Notes: a model not told the origin generated them from the sequence alone. A DNA stretch of 63,274 nucleotides from UBA7803 sp041686955 (GCA_041686955.1 JAWLCV010000016.1:1-63274), one strand, 5' to 3'. Counted from the first letter of the stretch, positions 17,073 to 25,909 are shown. Numbers and translations: made by a program.

Positions 17073-18371
17073 ATGAACCACCCAGCAGTACCCTCGTCCC
17101 GTCCGGCCCGGACTGCACGCCGCTCCTGGCTCGCGGGCGCCCTCGCCATGGCCCTGATCGCCGCTCCGGCTCCGGCCTTGGCCGCAGCCGCGGCGGCGGC
17201 TTCAATCGGGGCCGAAGCCGCGGAGACCGGGGCCGGTTTCGCCGAGTGCGTGGCCGGCCTCCGCACCGTTGCCTACTCCGAAGGTATCTCCTCGGCCGTG
17301 GTGGACGGCGTGCTCGGCCGGGTGAGCCGGCTCGACCGGGTCATCGAGCTCGACCGCCGCCAACCCGAGTTCACCCAGACGTTCACCGATTACTACACCA
17401 ACCGGGTGACACCGGCCCGGGTGAGCCGCGGCCGTGCGCTGCTCATCGAGCACGAGTCCCTGTTGCGGCGCATCCAGAACCAGACCGGCGTGCCGGCCCA
17501 GTACCTGGTGGCGCTGTGGGGGCTCGAGACCAACTTCGGCGCCTACTTCGGCAACATGTGGGTTCCGGACGCCCTGACTACGCTCGCCTGCGACCAGCGG
17601 CGCAGCGGATTCTTCACCCGCCAGCTCATGGCGGCGCTGCGCATCATCGAGGCCGGAGACGTGCCCGCGGAACAGATGCTCGGTTCCTGGGCCGGCGCCA
17701 TGGGCCACGTGCAGTTCATGCCCACCGTGTTCCTGCAGCACGCGGTGGACGGTGACGGCGACGGCCGTCGCGATCTCTGGAACAGCATGGCCGACGTCAT
17801 GGCCTCCGCCGCCGGGTTCCTCAGGGACCTGGGCTGGGAGTCGGGCTGGCGCTGGGGCCGCGAGGTGCTGCTCCCGGAGGACTTCGACTACACCCTGGCG
17901 GGCCGGGATCACCGGCGCCCACTGACGGAGTGGGCGGAGCTCGGCGTCACCACGGCCTTCGGCGAGCCGCTGCCGCGGCAGGACGTGCAGGCGGCCCTGC
18001 TGGTGCCGTCGGGGCACGGCGGCCCCGCGTTCCTGGTGTACCCGAACTTCGAGGTGGTCATGGGCTGGAACCGCTCCGAGTTCTACGCCCTGTCGGTGGG
18101 ACGGCTGGCGGACGAGATCGCCGGCGCCGGGCCGCTGCAACGGCCGCCGCCGCTGGACGGTCTGCGCATCTCGCGGGACGAGGTGCTGCGCCTGCAGGTG
18201 GACCTCGCCGCCCTCGGCTACGACGTGGGCGAGCCGGACGGCGTGTTCGGCCCGGCGACCCGGCGGGCGCTGAGCAAGTTTCAGCGCAGTCGCAACCTGA
18301 TCGCCGACGGCCACCTCGACAGCGAGGCCCTGGAAGCGGTGCGCCAGGCGGCCACCCGGACAGGGAGCTAG
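17073..18371 (+). CDS. Lytic murein transglycosylase B family with peptidoglycan-binding domain
   Basis: A 432-residue exported enzyme that cleaves peptidoglycan glycan strands to 1,6-anhydromuropeptides. The signal peptide spans residues 1-38. The SLT_2/MltB catalytic domain carries Glu152 in ALWGLETNFGAYFGN and the GSWAGAMGHVQFMPTVF signature. A PG_binding_1 domain closes the protein (VLRLQVDLAALGYDVGEPDGVFGPATRRAL). The leader has no lipobox, so it is a soluble periplasmic MltB-like enzyme. Its last 4 bases overlap the convergent holin-like gene. Confidence 0.93.
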   Translation: MNHPAVPSSRPARTARRSWLAGALAMALIAAPAPALAAAAAAASIGAEAAETGAGFAECVAGLRTVAYSEGISSAVVDGVLGRVSRLDRVIELDRRQPEFTQTFTDYYTNRVTPARVSRGRALLIEHESLLRRIQNQTGVPAQYLVALWGLETNFGAYFGNMWVPDALTTLACDQRRSGFFTRQLMAALRIIEAGDVPAEQMLGSWAGAMGHVQFMPTVFLQHAVDGDGDGRRDLWNSMADVMASAAGFLRDLGWESGWRWGREVLLPEDFDYTLAGRDHRRPLTEWAELGVTTAFGEPLPRQDVQAALLVPSGHGGPAFLVYPNFEVVMGWNRSEFYALSVGRLADEIAGAGPLQRPPPLDGLRISRDEVLRLQVDLAALGYDVGEPDGVFGPATRRALSKFQRSRNLIADGHLDSEALEAVRQAATRTGS

Positions 18372-18838
18372 TCGGGGGGCCGGGACCGCCGCCGCGACGA
18401 TACCCAACTGCTCACCAACCCCACCAGGAACGCCGCCGCGGTGAGCTCCACGCCCCGCGGCCGGCGACGGCGCATGAAGTCCCCCGCCGAGGCGCCCAGC
18501 TCCGCCACGGCCTCCACGTCCTCCTCGCTGAAGCCCGCCGCGGGCGGCCGGCGCCTCGGCGGCACCGGGGGAGCCGGGCGGCCGCGACGGCTCACCAGCA
18601 ACAGCAGCAACAGCGAAACCACGGCGGCGCCCAGAGCCACCAGGCAACCGGCCTGCCACGGCGGCAGTCGCAGGGCCAGCGACTGGTAGGCTCCCACCAT
18701 GACGAACACCAGCGCGGTGACCATGAGCAGCGCCACCACGACCATCACCACCAGGGACTGAATGGCCCTGCGCACCTGTACCTTCAGCCGCTCGGCCTCG
18801 CCGGCAGCGGCATGGCGCAACAGGCTGGAAAGCGGCAA
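18368..18838 (-). CDS. Phage-holin-like (YqjE-type) membrane protein
   Basis: A 156-residue protein with two adjacent transmembrane helices (about residues 27-52 and 60-82) after a basic amphipathic start, and an Arg/Pro-rich cytoplasmic tail with a third weak hydrophobic segment. It resembles the holin superfamily III/YqjE group of stress-associated membrane proteins rather than a true phage holin. The DUF883 gene lies 10 bases upstream on the same strand, the same arrangement as yqjD-yqjE. Confidence 0.7.
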   Translation of the reverse strand: MPLSSLLRHAAAGEAERLKVQVRRAIQSLVVMVVVALLMVTALVFVMVGAYQSLALRLPPWQAGCLVALGAAVVSLLLLLLVSRRGRPAPPVPPRRRPPAAGFSEEDVEAVAELGASAGDFMRRRRPRGVELTAAAFLVGLVSSWVSSRRRSRPPD

Positions 18839-18848
18839 CGGGCGGCTC

Positions 18849-19127
18849 TCAGTGGCGCCGATCGAGCAGGATGCCGATCAGGAAACCGACGCCGAAGGAG
18901 ATCAGCACGCTGGTCAGCGGGTGCTCCTCGATCTCGTGATCGGCACGGGCCTTGAGCGCATCCGCTTCGTTCTTGAGCGACGCGCCGGTGCGCCGCGCCC
19001 GTTCCATGGCCTCGCGCCCCTTGGCCACACCCAGCTCGCGGAACGACTCCGACAGGCCGCGGATGTCGTTCCTGAGCTGGTCCATGTCGCGCCGGAGCCG
19101 GGCGACCTCTTCGTCCACCGTTGCCAT
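18849..19127 (-). CDS. DUF883 (ElaB/YqjD-like) membrane-anchored protein
   Basis: A 92-residue protein with a heptad-rich amphipathic helix (MATVDEEVARLRRDMDQLRNDIRGLSESF), a second helical segment and a C-terminal transmembrane anchor ending GFLIGILLDRRH. The anchor matches the ElaB/YqjD/DUF883 family, C-tail-anchored proteins that bind ribosomes in stationary phase in Escherichia coli. The adjacent gene encodes the YqjE-like partner. Confidence 0.82.
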   Translation of the reverse strand: MATVDEEVARLRRDMDQLRNDIRGLSESFRELGVAKGREAMERARRTGASLKNEADALKARADHEIEEHPLTSVLISFGVGFLIGILLDRRH

Positions 19128-19338
19128 TGGCCACTCCTTCGCCGAGGGCGCGAGCGGGTCCGGCTCGCCACCGTTCCCAACGGCGCCCACATCGGATTGC
19201 AAAAATTACCCTGGAGGGCGGTCAATACTGCCGCCCGGGGACGGCTTCGGCACCCCGTCCCCTCCTCCCCGGAACTAGAGCAAGAAAAATGCCAGATGGA
19301 GACTCACGGCCGATGGCGGACGGCGGGCGCGGCTCCAG

Positions 19339-19344
19339 TACAAT
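19339..19344 (+). promoter_or_regulatory. Putative -10 element of the thioesterase gene
   Basis: TACAAT followed by GTCCGC lies 28 bases before the GTG start. The same TACAAT box precedes the P450 gene (58211) and the oxidoreductase gene at the right edge (63058). No convincing -35 hexamer is seen at the normal distance. Confidence 0.4.
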
Positions 19345-19371
19345 GTCCGCTTTTTCGCCAACGGAGTCAGC

Positions 19372-20274
19372 GTGCAGTCGACAGACCTCCAGCCCGGGCA
19401 GTTGCCGGGCCTCACCCCCTGTTACTGGGGCAGCGTCAATCAGTGGGAGTGCGACGAGAACGATCACCAGAACGTGCGCTACTACGCGCACAAGATGAAT
19501 CAGGCCCTGCAGGCCCTGCTGGTGGGGTTCGGCGCGGAGTCACCCGCCGAGGCGCTGCCGCGGATCCGCGCCCAGCACATCCGCTTTCTCAAGGAATCCC
19601 GCGCCGCCACGCCCCTGCGAATCGACTGCGGCGTGGCCCGCGCCGACGGCTCCGTGCTGGAGCTGCTCTCGGTGATGCACCACAACGTCAGCGGCGAGAT
19701 GCTCGCCGCCTTCCTCACCATCTTCGATGCGGCGTGGTGGCCCTTGCGCCTTCCGGAGGCGCGGGTGCCGGTGCCCGAGGCCGCCCAGCCGAGGGGCCTG
19801 AATCCGGCTGAGTTGCCGGCGCCCCCCGCGACCCTGGAGGAGGCCCTCGACCGCGGCTTCCGGATCGTCGGGCGCGGCGTCATCGCCGCCGACGAGTGCG
19901 ACCGCGGCGGCCGCCTGCTGCCCCACGTCTACATCGGCCGGATCTCCGACGGCATGCCGAACCTGTGGGGGCTGGTGGCCGGTGGGGACGAGCGGTCGGC
20001 GAGGGAGGAAGGCAAGCTCGGCGGCGCCGCGCTGGAGCAGCGCCTGACGCTGCACGCGCCGCTGCGCGAGGGAGCGGTGTTCAGCCAGCTTTCGGGAGTA
20101 CGGGCGCTCGGCAACAAGACCCAGCAGATGGCGCACCTGATCTACGACGAGACCAACCGCCGCTTCGCCGCCAGCGGCGAGGCCGTGGGGGTGGCCATGG
20201 ATCTGGTCACGCGCAAAGCCGTGCCCATCTCGGCGGAGCGGCGGGCACGGCTCGAGCCGCTCCTGCTCCGCTGA
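19372..20274 (+). CDS. Acyl-CoA/acyl-ACP thioesterase-like double-hotdog protein
   Basis: A 300-residue protein containing two hotdog-fold halves. The first starts at about residue 20 (YWGSVNQWECDENDHQNVRYYAHKM, with the typical N-[VM]-xYY motif) and the second after residue 140 (RGVIAADECDRGGRLLPHVYIGRI). This duplicated layout is seen in acyl-CoA thioesterases. It probably hydrolyses a CoA or ACP thioester; chain length is not readable. The start is a GTG; a -10-like box lies upstream. Confidence 0.8.
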   Translation: MQSTDLQPGQLPGLTPCYWGSVNQWECDENDHQNVRYYAHKMNQALQALLVGFGAESPAEALPRIRAQHIRFLKESRAATPLRIDCGVARADGSVLELLSVMHHNVSGEMLAAFLTIFDAAWWPLRLPEARVPVPEAAQPRGLNPAELPAPPATLEEALDRGFRIVGRGVIAADECDRGGRLLPHVYIGRISDGMPNLWGLVAGGDERSAREEGKLGGAALEQRLTLHAPLREGAVFSQLSGVRALGNKTQQMAHLIYDETNRRFAASGEAVGVAMDLVTRKAVPISAERRARLEPLLLR

Positions 20275-20282
20275 CGGCCGGC

Positions 20283-20639
20283 TCAGGCCTTGAGCACCCG
20301 CAGCACGTCCTCGAGCTCCACGATCATCTGCTTCACCAGCAGCTTGAACTGGGTCTGGTCCTGCTTGGCCTCCTCGCCCTGCAGGCGCTGGCGGGCGCCG
20401 CCGATGGTGAACCCCTGGTCGTAGAGCAGGCCGCGGATCTGCCGGATGACGATCACGTCCTGACGCTGGTAGTAGCGCCGGTTGCCCCGGCGCTTCACCG
20501 GCTTGAGCTGCGGGAACTCCTGCTCCCAGTAGCGCAGCACATGGGGCTTCACGTCACAGAGCTGGCTCACCTCGCCGATGGTGAAGTAGCGTTTGCCCGG
20601 GATGGGCGGCAACTCGTCATTCTGACTCGCGTCCAGCAT
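20283..20639 (-). CDS. MerR family transcriptional regulator
   Basis: A 118-residue regulator with an N-terminal winged helix-turn-helix (YFTIGEVSQLCDVKPHVLRYWEQEFPQL and RRYYQRQDV) and a C-terminal dimerisation helix. It lacks the effector-binding cysteines of metal sensors. Such a gene directly downstream of ihfA is a conserved gammaproteobacterial arrangement. Its 5' end overlaps the 3' end of ihfA by 23 bases, so it is co-transcribed. Confidence 0.92.
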   Translation of the reverse strand: MLDASQNDELPPIPGKRYFTIGEVSQLCDVKPHVLRYWEQEFPQLKPVKRRGNRRYYQRQDVIVIRQIRGLLYDQGFTIGGARQRLQGEEAKQDQTQFKLLVKQMIVELEDVLRVLKA

Positions 20640-20922
20640 ATGCCTCTACCCGCGCCTTCAGCTTCTGCCCCGGCCGGAACGTCACCACACGACGCGCCGA
20701 GATGGGGATTTCCTCTCCAGTTTTGGGGTTGCGGCCCGGCCGCTCGCCCTTTTCCCGCAGATCGAAGTTACCGAACCCGGACAGCTTGACCTGCTCGTTG
20801 CGTTCCAACGAGTTACGTATCTCGTCGAAGAACATTTCTACGATTTCTTTGGCTTCGCGCTTGTTGAGCCCCAGCTCCTCGAACAATCGATCCGCCATCT
20901 GCGCCTTCGTCAGAGCACCCAA
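20617..20922 (-). CDS. ihfA: Integration host factor subunit alpha
   Basis: A 101-residue DNA-bending protein of the HU/IHF family. MGALTKAQMADRLFEELGLNKREAKEIVEMFFDEI and the DNA-binding arm GRNPKTGEEIPISARRVVTFRPGQKLK are IHF-alpha-like. It forms a heterodimer with IHF-beta (not in this window) and shapes DNA for recombination, replication and transcription. It lies downstream of pheT, as is usual. Confidence 0.96.
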   Translation of the reverse strand: MGALTKAQMADRLFEELGLNKREAKEIVEMFFDEIRNSLERNEQVKLSGFGNFDLREKGERPGRNPKTGEEIPISARRVVTFRPGQKLKARVEAYAGRESE

Positions 20923-21099
20923 AAGAGAGTCTCCTTCTTATTCTGTTAGCGCTGTCTTCAGTCGGCACGAACTCGCCCGCGGACATCCCGCGGCCGGGCT
21001 CGCGCCTCGAAACCCCCTACCTGAACTGCGAACCCGCGGCAGAACCACGCGGTCACACCGCCCTGGGCGCGACCTCACGCGGCCGGGAATCGCTCCCCC

Positions 21100-23484
21100 T
21101 CAGCGCAGACGGGCACCGACGGCGCGTTCGAGAGCCGCCACCACGTCTTGTGTGTAGCGTCCGATCTGATCGTCGGTAAGAGTGGCCGAGGCGTGCTGCA
21201 AGGTCAAGCCCACGGCGAGACTTTTTTCAGCAGAATCAATACCCTTGCCTTGATAAACGTCAAAGAGTCTGAAGTCTACCAGCACGTCCCCCAGAGTCTC
21301 CCGGACCACCGCCTCCACCGCCGCGGCGGGCACGTCGCGACCCACCACCACGGCGAGATCGCGGCGCACGCTGGGATAGCGGGAGACGCCCCGATGCACC
21401 CGGAGCCGCCGCGCCAACGCCACATCTGCAGCAATCTCAAAGACATACACGGGTTTCGTGATGTCCAGCCGAGATTCGATCTCCGGATGCAGCCGGCCGA
21501 GACGCCCGACCCCCTCACCTTCCATCACCAGCTCCGCCGCCTGCCCCGGATGCAGCACCGGATCCCTCACCGGACGCACGGTCACGCCGGTGTGGCCGGC
21601 CCATTCCAGAAGCCGGTCCACCACCCCTTTCAGGTCGAAGAAGTCCACCGGCTCCGCCGGCTGCGCCCAGTTGGCGGGGACCCGGCTGCCGCACAGGAGA
21701 CCCCCCAGCAGCGCCTCCTGGCGCACCGGCGGACCCGGCCGGAAGCACAGCCCCAGCTCGAACAGCCGGACCCGGTCCTGCTGCCGCGCCAGGTTGGACC
21801 GCAGCGCGTCCACCAGCCCGGGCAGCAGATTGGTGCGCATCACCGACTGCTCCGACGACATGGGGTTGGCGAGCGCCAGCGGCTCCACCCCCGGGTCCAG
21901 CAGGTCCTGCAGGTGGGGATCCACGAAGCTGTAGGTCACCACCTCCTGGAACCCCTGGGCGGCGAGCTGGGCCTTCAGCGCATTCTCCGGCGAGCGGCCG
22001 CGGGGCACCTCGCGCAGCGCCAGCTCCGTCACCGGCCGCCGCGCCGGCACCCGGTTATAGCCGTAGATGCGGCACACCTCCTCCACCAGGTCGGCCTCCC
22101 GCGCGATGTCGAAGCGGTGGCTCGGCGCCTCCACGGTCCAGCTCACGCCGTCAGCTTCGGTCTCGGTGCGCTCCAGCAGGCGGAAGTCCAGACGCTCCAG
22201 CGCCGCATCCACCTCGGCGGTCTCGATGGCCACCCCCAGCAGGGCGTGCAGCCGGTGCTCGCGCAGGCGCACCTGCGGCTTCTCCGGCAGATGCTCCGGC
22301 GCCACGGCCTCCACCACCGGGCCGGCTTCGCCACCCACCAGGTCGAGCAGCAGTTCCGTGGCCCGCTCCATGGCCTGGTGCTGCAGCTCGAAGTCCACCC
22401 CCCGCTCGTAGCGGTGCGAGGCGTCCGTGTGCAGCCCGTAGCGCCGCGCGGTGCCCGACACCGCCAGGGGGGCGAAGAACGCGCACTCGAGGAACACGTC
22501 CCGGGTGTCCGGCTGAACGCCGCTGCGCTCGCCGCCCATGACCCCGGCCATGGCCACCGGCCCGTTGGCGTCGGTGATGAGCAGGGTCTCCGGGTCCAGC
22601 TCCACCTCCTGCCCGTCCAGCAGGGTCAGGGTCTCGGCGGGGCGGGCCATCCGCACCACGATGCCCCCGTAAAGCTGGCGGAGGTCGAACGCGTGCATGG
22701 GCTGGCCGAGCTCGAGCATGACGAAGTTGGTGACGTCCACCACCGGATCGATGCTGCGCAGGCCCGAGCGCCGCAGCTTCTCGGTGAGCCAAAGCGGGCT
22801 GCCGCGGCGGATGTCCACGCCCCGGATGACCCGGCCGAGATACCGCGGGCAGCCCGCCGGCGCCTCCAGCGAGACGGGGAAGGTGTCGTGGATCACGGGG
22901 GCCACCGCGGCCGGCTCCGGGTGATCGACCGCCATGTCGTTCAGCACCCCCACCTCCCGGGCGAGGCCGCGGATGGATAGGCAGTCGCCGCGGTTGGGGG
23001 TGAGGTTCAGCTCCACGGTGACGTCGTCCGCGGCCAGCGCCTGGCGCAGGTCCGCCCCGGGCGTCAGCGCCGGATCCAGCTCCAGGATGCCGTCGTGGTC
23101 GTCACCGAGCCCGAGCTCCGCTGCGCTGCACAGCATGCCCCGGGACTCGACTCCGCGCAGCTTCGCCTTCTTAATGGCGAAATCTTCGGGCAGCACGGCG
23201 CCCACCCGGGCGAAGGCGCTCTTCAGCCCCTCGCGCACGTTGGGCGCGCCGCACACCACCTGAAAACGGTCGCTGCCGTCGCTCACCTCGCACACGGCGA
23301 GCTTGTCTGCGTTCGGGTGGGGCGCCACCGCCACCACCTCGCCCACCACCACGCCGGTGAAGGGCGGGGCCACGGGCTCGACGCCCTCCACCTCCAGGCC
23401 CGCCATGGTGAGCTGCTCGAGCAGCGCCTCTCTGGAAACCGGCGGGTTCACCCACTCCCGCAGCCAGGCTTCGCTGAATTTCAT
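21100..23484 (-). CDS. pheT: Phenylalanine--tRNA ligase subunit beta
   Basis: A 794-residue beta subunit, normal length. In order: N-terminal B1 domain and tRNA-binding EMAP-like domain (about 40-150, VGEVVAVAPHPNADKLAVCEV), B3/4 editing domain (about 210-380), B5 domain (about 400-470), inactive synthetase-like core (about 480-690), and C-terminal FDX-ACB anticodon-binding domain (SRYPSVRRDLAVVV). It pairs with PheS as alpha2-beta2 to charge tRNA-Phe, and the B3/4 domain removes mischarged tyrosine. The gap to pheS is 18 bases. Confidence 0.98.
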   Translation of the reverse strand: MKFSEAWLREWVNPPVSREALLEQLTMAGLEVEGVEPVAPPFTGVVVGEVVAVAPHPNADKLAVCEVSDGSDRFQVVCGAPNVREGLKSAFARVGAVLPEDFAIKKAKLRGVESRGMLCSAAELGLGDDHDGILELDPALTPGADLRQALAADDVTVELNLTPNRGDCLSIRGLAREVGVLNDMAVDHPEPAAVAPVIHDTFPVSLEAPAGCPRYLGRVIRGVDIRRGSPLWLTEKLRRSGLRSIDPVVDVTNFVMLELGQPMHAFDLRQLYGGIVVRMARPAETLTLLDGQEVELDPETLLITDANGPVAMAGVMGGERSGVQPDTRDVFLECAFFAPLAVSGTARRYGLHTDASHRYERGVDFELQHQAMERATELLLDLVGGEAGPVVEAVAPEHLPEKPQVRLREHRLHALLGVAIETAEVDAALERLDFRLLERTETEADGVSWTVEAPSHRFDIAREADLVEEVCRIYGYNRVPARRPVTELALREVPRGRSPENALKAQLAAQGFQEVVTYSFVDPHLQDLLDPGVEPLALANPMSSEQSVMRTNLLPGLVDALRSNLARQQDRVRLFELGLCFRPGPPVRQEALLGGLLCGSRVPANWAQPAEPVDFFDLKGVVDRLLEWAGHTGVTVRPVRDPVLHPGQAAELVMEGEGVGRLGRLHPEIESRLDITKPVYVFEIAADVALARRLRVHRGVSRYPSVRRDLAVVVGRDVPAAAVEAVVRETLGDVLVDFRLFDVYQGKGIDSAEKSLAVGLTLQHASATLTDDQIGRYTQDVVAALERAVGARLR

Positions 23485-23502
23485 CTTGCCCCCGATCCTG
23501 AT

Positions 23503-24534
23503 TCAGTTGAACTGCTTGAGGAAGCGCAGATCGTTCTCGTAGAACCGCCGCAGGTCGTCCACCTCGTAGAGCAGCATGGCCAGCCGGTCCACCCCCATGC
23601 CGAAGGCGAACCCGGAGTAGACCTCGCTGTCGATGCCGGACATCTCCAGCACGTTGGGGTGCACCAGCCCGCAGCCCATGACCTCCAGCCAGCCGGTCTG
23701 GCTGCACACCCGGCACCCTTCCCCCAGGCAATGCACGCACTGCACGTCAACCTCCGCCGAGGGCTCGGTGAAGGGGAAGTAGGAAGGCCGGAAGCGCACC
23801 TCCAGCTCCTTCTCGAAGAAGCGCTGCAGGAACTCGATCACCGTGCCCTTCAGGTCGGCGAAGCTGATGTTCCGGTCCACCACCAGCCCCTCCACCTGCT
23901 GGAACATGGGGCTGTGGGTGATGTCGGAGTCGCGCCGGTAGACCCGGCCCGGGCAGATCACCCGGATGGGCGGCGGCTGCCGCTCCATGACGTGCACCTG
24001 GGCCGGCGAGGTGTGGGTGCGCAGCAGCGTGCCGTCGCCGAAATAGAAGGTGTCGTGCATGGCCCGCGCCGGATGGTGGGCGGGAATGTTGAGCGCCTCG
24101 AAGTTGTGGTAGTCGTCTTCGATCTCGGGTCCGGCCACCACGCTGTAGCCGGCGCCCAGGAAGATCTCCTCCATCCGCTCCAGGGTCTGGGTGACGGGAT
24201 GCAGGCCGCCGCCGCCCTGCCGCCGGCCCGGCAGGGTGACGTCCACCTGCTCGGCCTGAAGCGAAGCCGCGAGCTGCTGGGAGACCAGCGCTTCCCGGCG
24301 AACCCCGAGGGCCTCCTGCAGCCGCTCCTTGGCCGCGTTGATGCGGGCGCCCGCCGCCGGCCGCTCCTCGACCGGCAGGCTGCCCAGGGATTTCAGCAGC
24401 GCGGTGAGCGCCCCTTTCTTCCCCAGATAGCGCACCCGCACGTCGTCCAGCGCGCGCTCGTCCGCGGCGGCGGCCACCGCCTGCCCCGCTTCGTGCTCGA
24501 TTCGCTCGAGTGTCTGCTCCAGATCAGCGCTCAT
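23503..24534 (-). CDS. pheS: Phenylalanine--tRNA ligase subunit alpha
   Basis: A 343-residue class II synthetase catalytic subunit. An N-terminal coiled coil (about 1-90) precedes the catalytic core: motif 1 near AGYSVVAGPEIEDDYHNFEALNIPAHHPAR; motif 2 VYRRDSDITHSPMFQQVEGL; motif 3 SGFAFGMGVDRLAML. It activates phenylalanine and transfers it to tRNA-Phe. A perfect inverted repeat with a T-rich tail lies between rplT and this gene, so expression may be lowered by partial termination. Confidence 0.98.
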   Translation of the reverse strand: MSADLEQTLERIEHEAGQAVAAAADERALDDVRVRYLGKKGALTALLKSLGSLPVEERPAAGARINAAKERLQEALGVRREALVSQQLAASLQAEQVDVTLPGRRQGGGGLHPVTQTLERMEEIFLGAGYSVVAGPEIEDDYHNFEALNIPAHHPARAMHDTFYFGDGTLLRTHTSPAQVHVMERQPPPIRVICPGRVYRRDSDITHSPMFQQVEGLVVDRNISFADLKGTVIEFLQRFFEKELEVRFRPSYFPFTEPSAEVDVQCVHCLGEGCRVCSQTGWLEVMGCGLVHPNVLEMSGIDSEVYSGFAFGMGVDRLAMLLYEVDDLRRFYENDLRFLKQFN

Positions 24535-24561
24535 GTCTCAACCTCTAAAACCGCCCACGAA

Positions 24562-24591
24562 AAAAGGGAAGAACTTTCGCCCTTCCCTTTT
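24562..24591 (-). terminator. Rho-independent terminator/attenuator between rplT and pheS
   Basis: On the minus strand AAAAGGGAAG - 10-base loop - CTTCCCTTTT is a perfect 10-bp inverted repeat continuing into more T residues, 28 bases before the pheS start. In Escherichia coli pheST is controlled by attenuation with a Phe-rich leader peptide. Here a Phe-rich frame overlaps the hairpin but has no start codon, so simple partial termination is more likely. Confidence 0.65.
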
Positions 24592-24699
24592 CGTCTTCCG
24601 CTTGCGCGCCGAGGTCTCCGGGAGGGCTTGCGATGCAGGCCTCCAGAAGACGGTAACGGTGTATCGCCGGTCGAGGCCACCGCCCCGACCGCTCCGGCC

Positions 24700-25077
24700 T
24701 CAGGCCGCCTGCGCCACCTCGGATCCCAGCGCGGTCTTGGCCTGCTCGGCCAGCACCGCGAAGGCCGCGGGCTCGTGCATGGCGAGGTCCGCCAGCACCT
24801 TACGATCCACCTCGATCGCCGCCTTCTTGAGGCCGGCGATAAATCGGCTGTAGGACAGACCGTGCTCCCGCGCCGCTGCGTTGATGCGGATGATCCACAG
24901 GTTGCGGAACTGACGCTTGCGCTGCCGGCGGTCGCGGTAGGCGTACTGCCCCGCCTTGATCACCGCCTGCTTGGCAACCTTGAACTGGCGGCTGCGGGCG
25001 CCGTAATAGCCTTTCGCCTGCTTCAGAATCTTCTTGCGACGGGCACGGGATGCCACGCCTCGCTTCACCCTGGGCAT
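24700..25077 (-). CDS. rplT: 50S ribosomal protein L20
   Basis: A 125-residue protein. MPRVKRGVASRARRKKILKQAKGYYGARSR and FRNLWIIRINAAAREHGLSYSRFI are diagnostic of L20, an early 23S rRNA-binding assembly protein. The C-terminus is a few residues longer than in E. coli. In E. coli L20 represses its own operon translationally. It lies 12 bases after rpmI. Confidence 0.98.
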   Translation of the reverse strand: MPRVKRGVASRARRKKILKQAKGYYGARSRQFKVAKQAVIKAGQYAYRDRRQRKRQFRNLWIIRINAAAREHGLSYSRFIAGLKKAAIEVDRKVLADLAMHEPAAFAVLAEQAKTALGSEVAQAA

Positions 25078-25089
25078 GCGGCTTCCTCC

Positions 25090-25290
25090 TTATCGTGCTT
25101 TGGTCGGCAACATCCGCTGAATACGCGCCACATCGGCGTCAGCGACGGCTTCGAGCCCGCGGAGCTGACGCTTCCGCTTCGGGCCCTTCTTGGTGAGGAT
25201 GTGGTTTCTGAACGCCTGTCGGTGCTTGAAACCCTTGGCGGTGCGACGAAAACGCTTCGCCGCCCCACGGTTCGACTTCATCTTGGGCAT
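25090..25290 (-). CDS. rpmI: 50S ribosomal protein L35
   Basis: A 66-residue basic protein. MPKMKSNRGAAKRFRRTAKGFKHRQAFRNHIL and the LTKKGPKRKRQLRG segment match L35. It lies between infC and rplT in the conserved order and is co-transcribed with them. Confidence 0.98.
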   Translation of the reverse strand: MPKMKSNRGAAKRFRRTAKGFKHRQAFRNHILTKKGPKRKRQLRGLEAVADADVARIQRMLPTKAR

Positions 25291-25339
25291 GTACCTGCTC
25301 CACGCATTTCACGGGCCTCGGCCGGTCACGGCCGGGGCG

Positions 25340-25909
25340 TCATTCCTGAGATTCCGGGGCCTTCTGAGCCTTCTTCGTTTTTTTGCTCGGAGCCAGCACC
25401 ATGGTCATCTGTCGGCCCTCGAATTTCGGCTGGGTTTCCACCTGGCCGACCTCTTCGAGGTCCTCGGCGATCCGCGTCATCAGGTTCAGCCCGATCTCGG
25501 GATGAACCACCTCGCGGCCGCGGAAGCGCAGCGAGACCTTGGCCTTGTCTCCGTCTTCGAGAAAGCGCCTCAGGTTGCGTAGCTTGACCTGATAGTCGCC
25601 CTCTTCCGTTCCCGGGCGGAACTTCATTTCCTTGATCTGGATCTGCTTCTGCTTCTTCTTCTGCGCAGCCTTAGTCTTCTTCAACTCGAAGAGATGCTTG
25701 CCGTAATCCATGACCTTGACCACCGGGGGCTCCGCATCCGGCGCGATCAGCACCAGATCCAGCCCGGCCCGGCGGGCGTTGTCCAAGGCGTCATCCCGGG
25801 AAACGATGCCGACCTGTTCACCTTCGGCACCAATCAAGCGCACTGTCGATGCGCGAATCTCTTCGTTCAGAAGCGACCGCTCGACCCGCTTACCTCCACC
25901 TTTTTTAAT
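25340..25909 (-). CDS. infC: Translation initiation factor IF-3, AUU start
   Basis: A 189-residue IF-3 that binds the 30S subunit and monitors start-codon selection. The first ATG/GTG-type start would cut off the conserved N-terminus. Reading from the ATT at 25907-25909 gives [M]KKGGGKRVERSLLNEEIRASTVRLIGAEGEQVGIVS, the full N-domain, preceded by a GGAG ribosome-binding site at proper spacing. The non-canonical AUU start is known from E. coli, where IF-3 discriminates against it and so limits its own synthesis. thrS, which usually precedes infC, is absent here. Confidence 0.96.
   Translation of the reverse strand: MKKGGGKRVERSLLNEEIRASTVRLIGAEGEQVGIVSRDDALDNARRAGLDLVLIAPDAEPPVVKVMDYGKHLFELKKTKAAQKKKQKQIQIKEMKFRPGTEEGDYQVKLRNLRRFLEDGDKAKVSLRFRGREVVHPEIGLNLMTRIAEDLEEVGQVETQPKFEGRQMTMVLAPSKKTKKAQKAPESQE

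Noticed and set aside
14728..17076. Plus-strand frame of nearly 800 codons opposite the histidine kinase
   Set aside because: Antisense shadow of a kinase with all catalytic motifs; no recognisable domain.
18368..18838. Holin-like gene as evidence of a prophage
   Set aside because: No other phage genes nearby. Pairing with DUF883 fits the cellular YqjD/YqjE arrangement, and the MltB neighbour is a normal cell-wall enzyme.
24541..24600. Phe-rich leader peptide for pheST
   Set aside because: The F-rich frame has no start codon upstream for many codons. The Phe codons come from the hairpin's T-tract.
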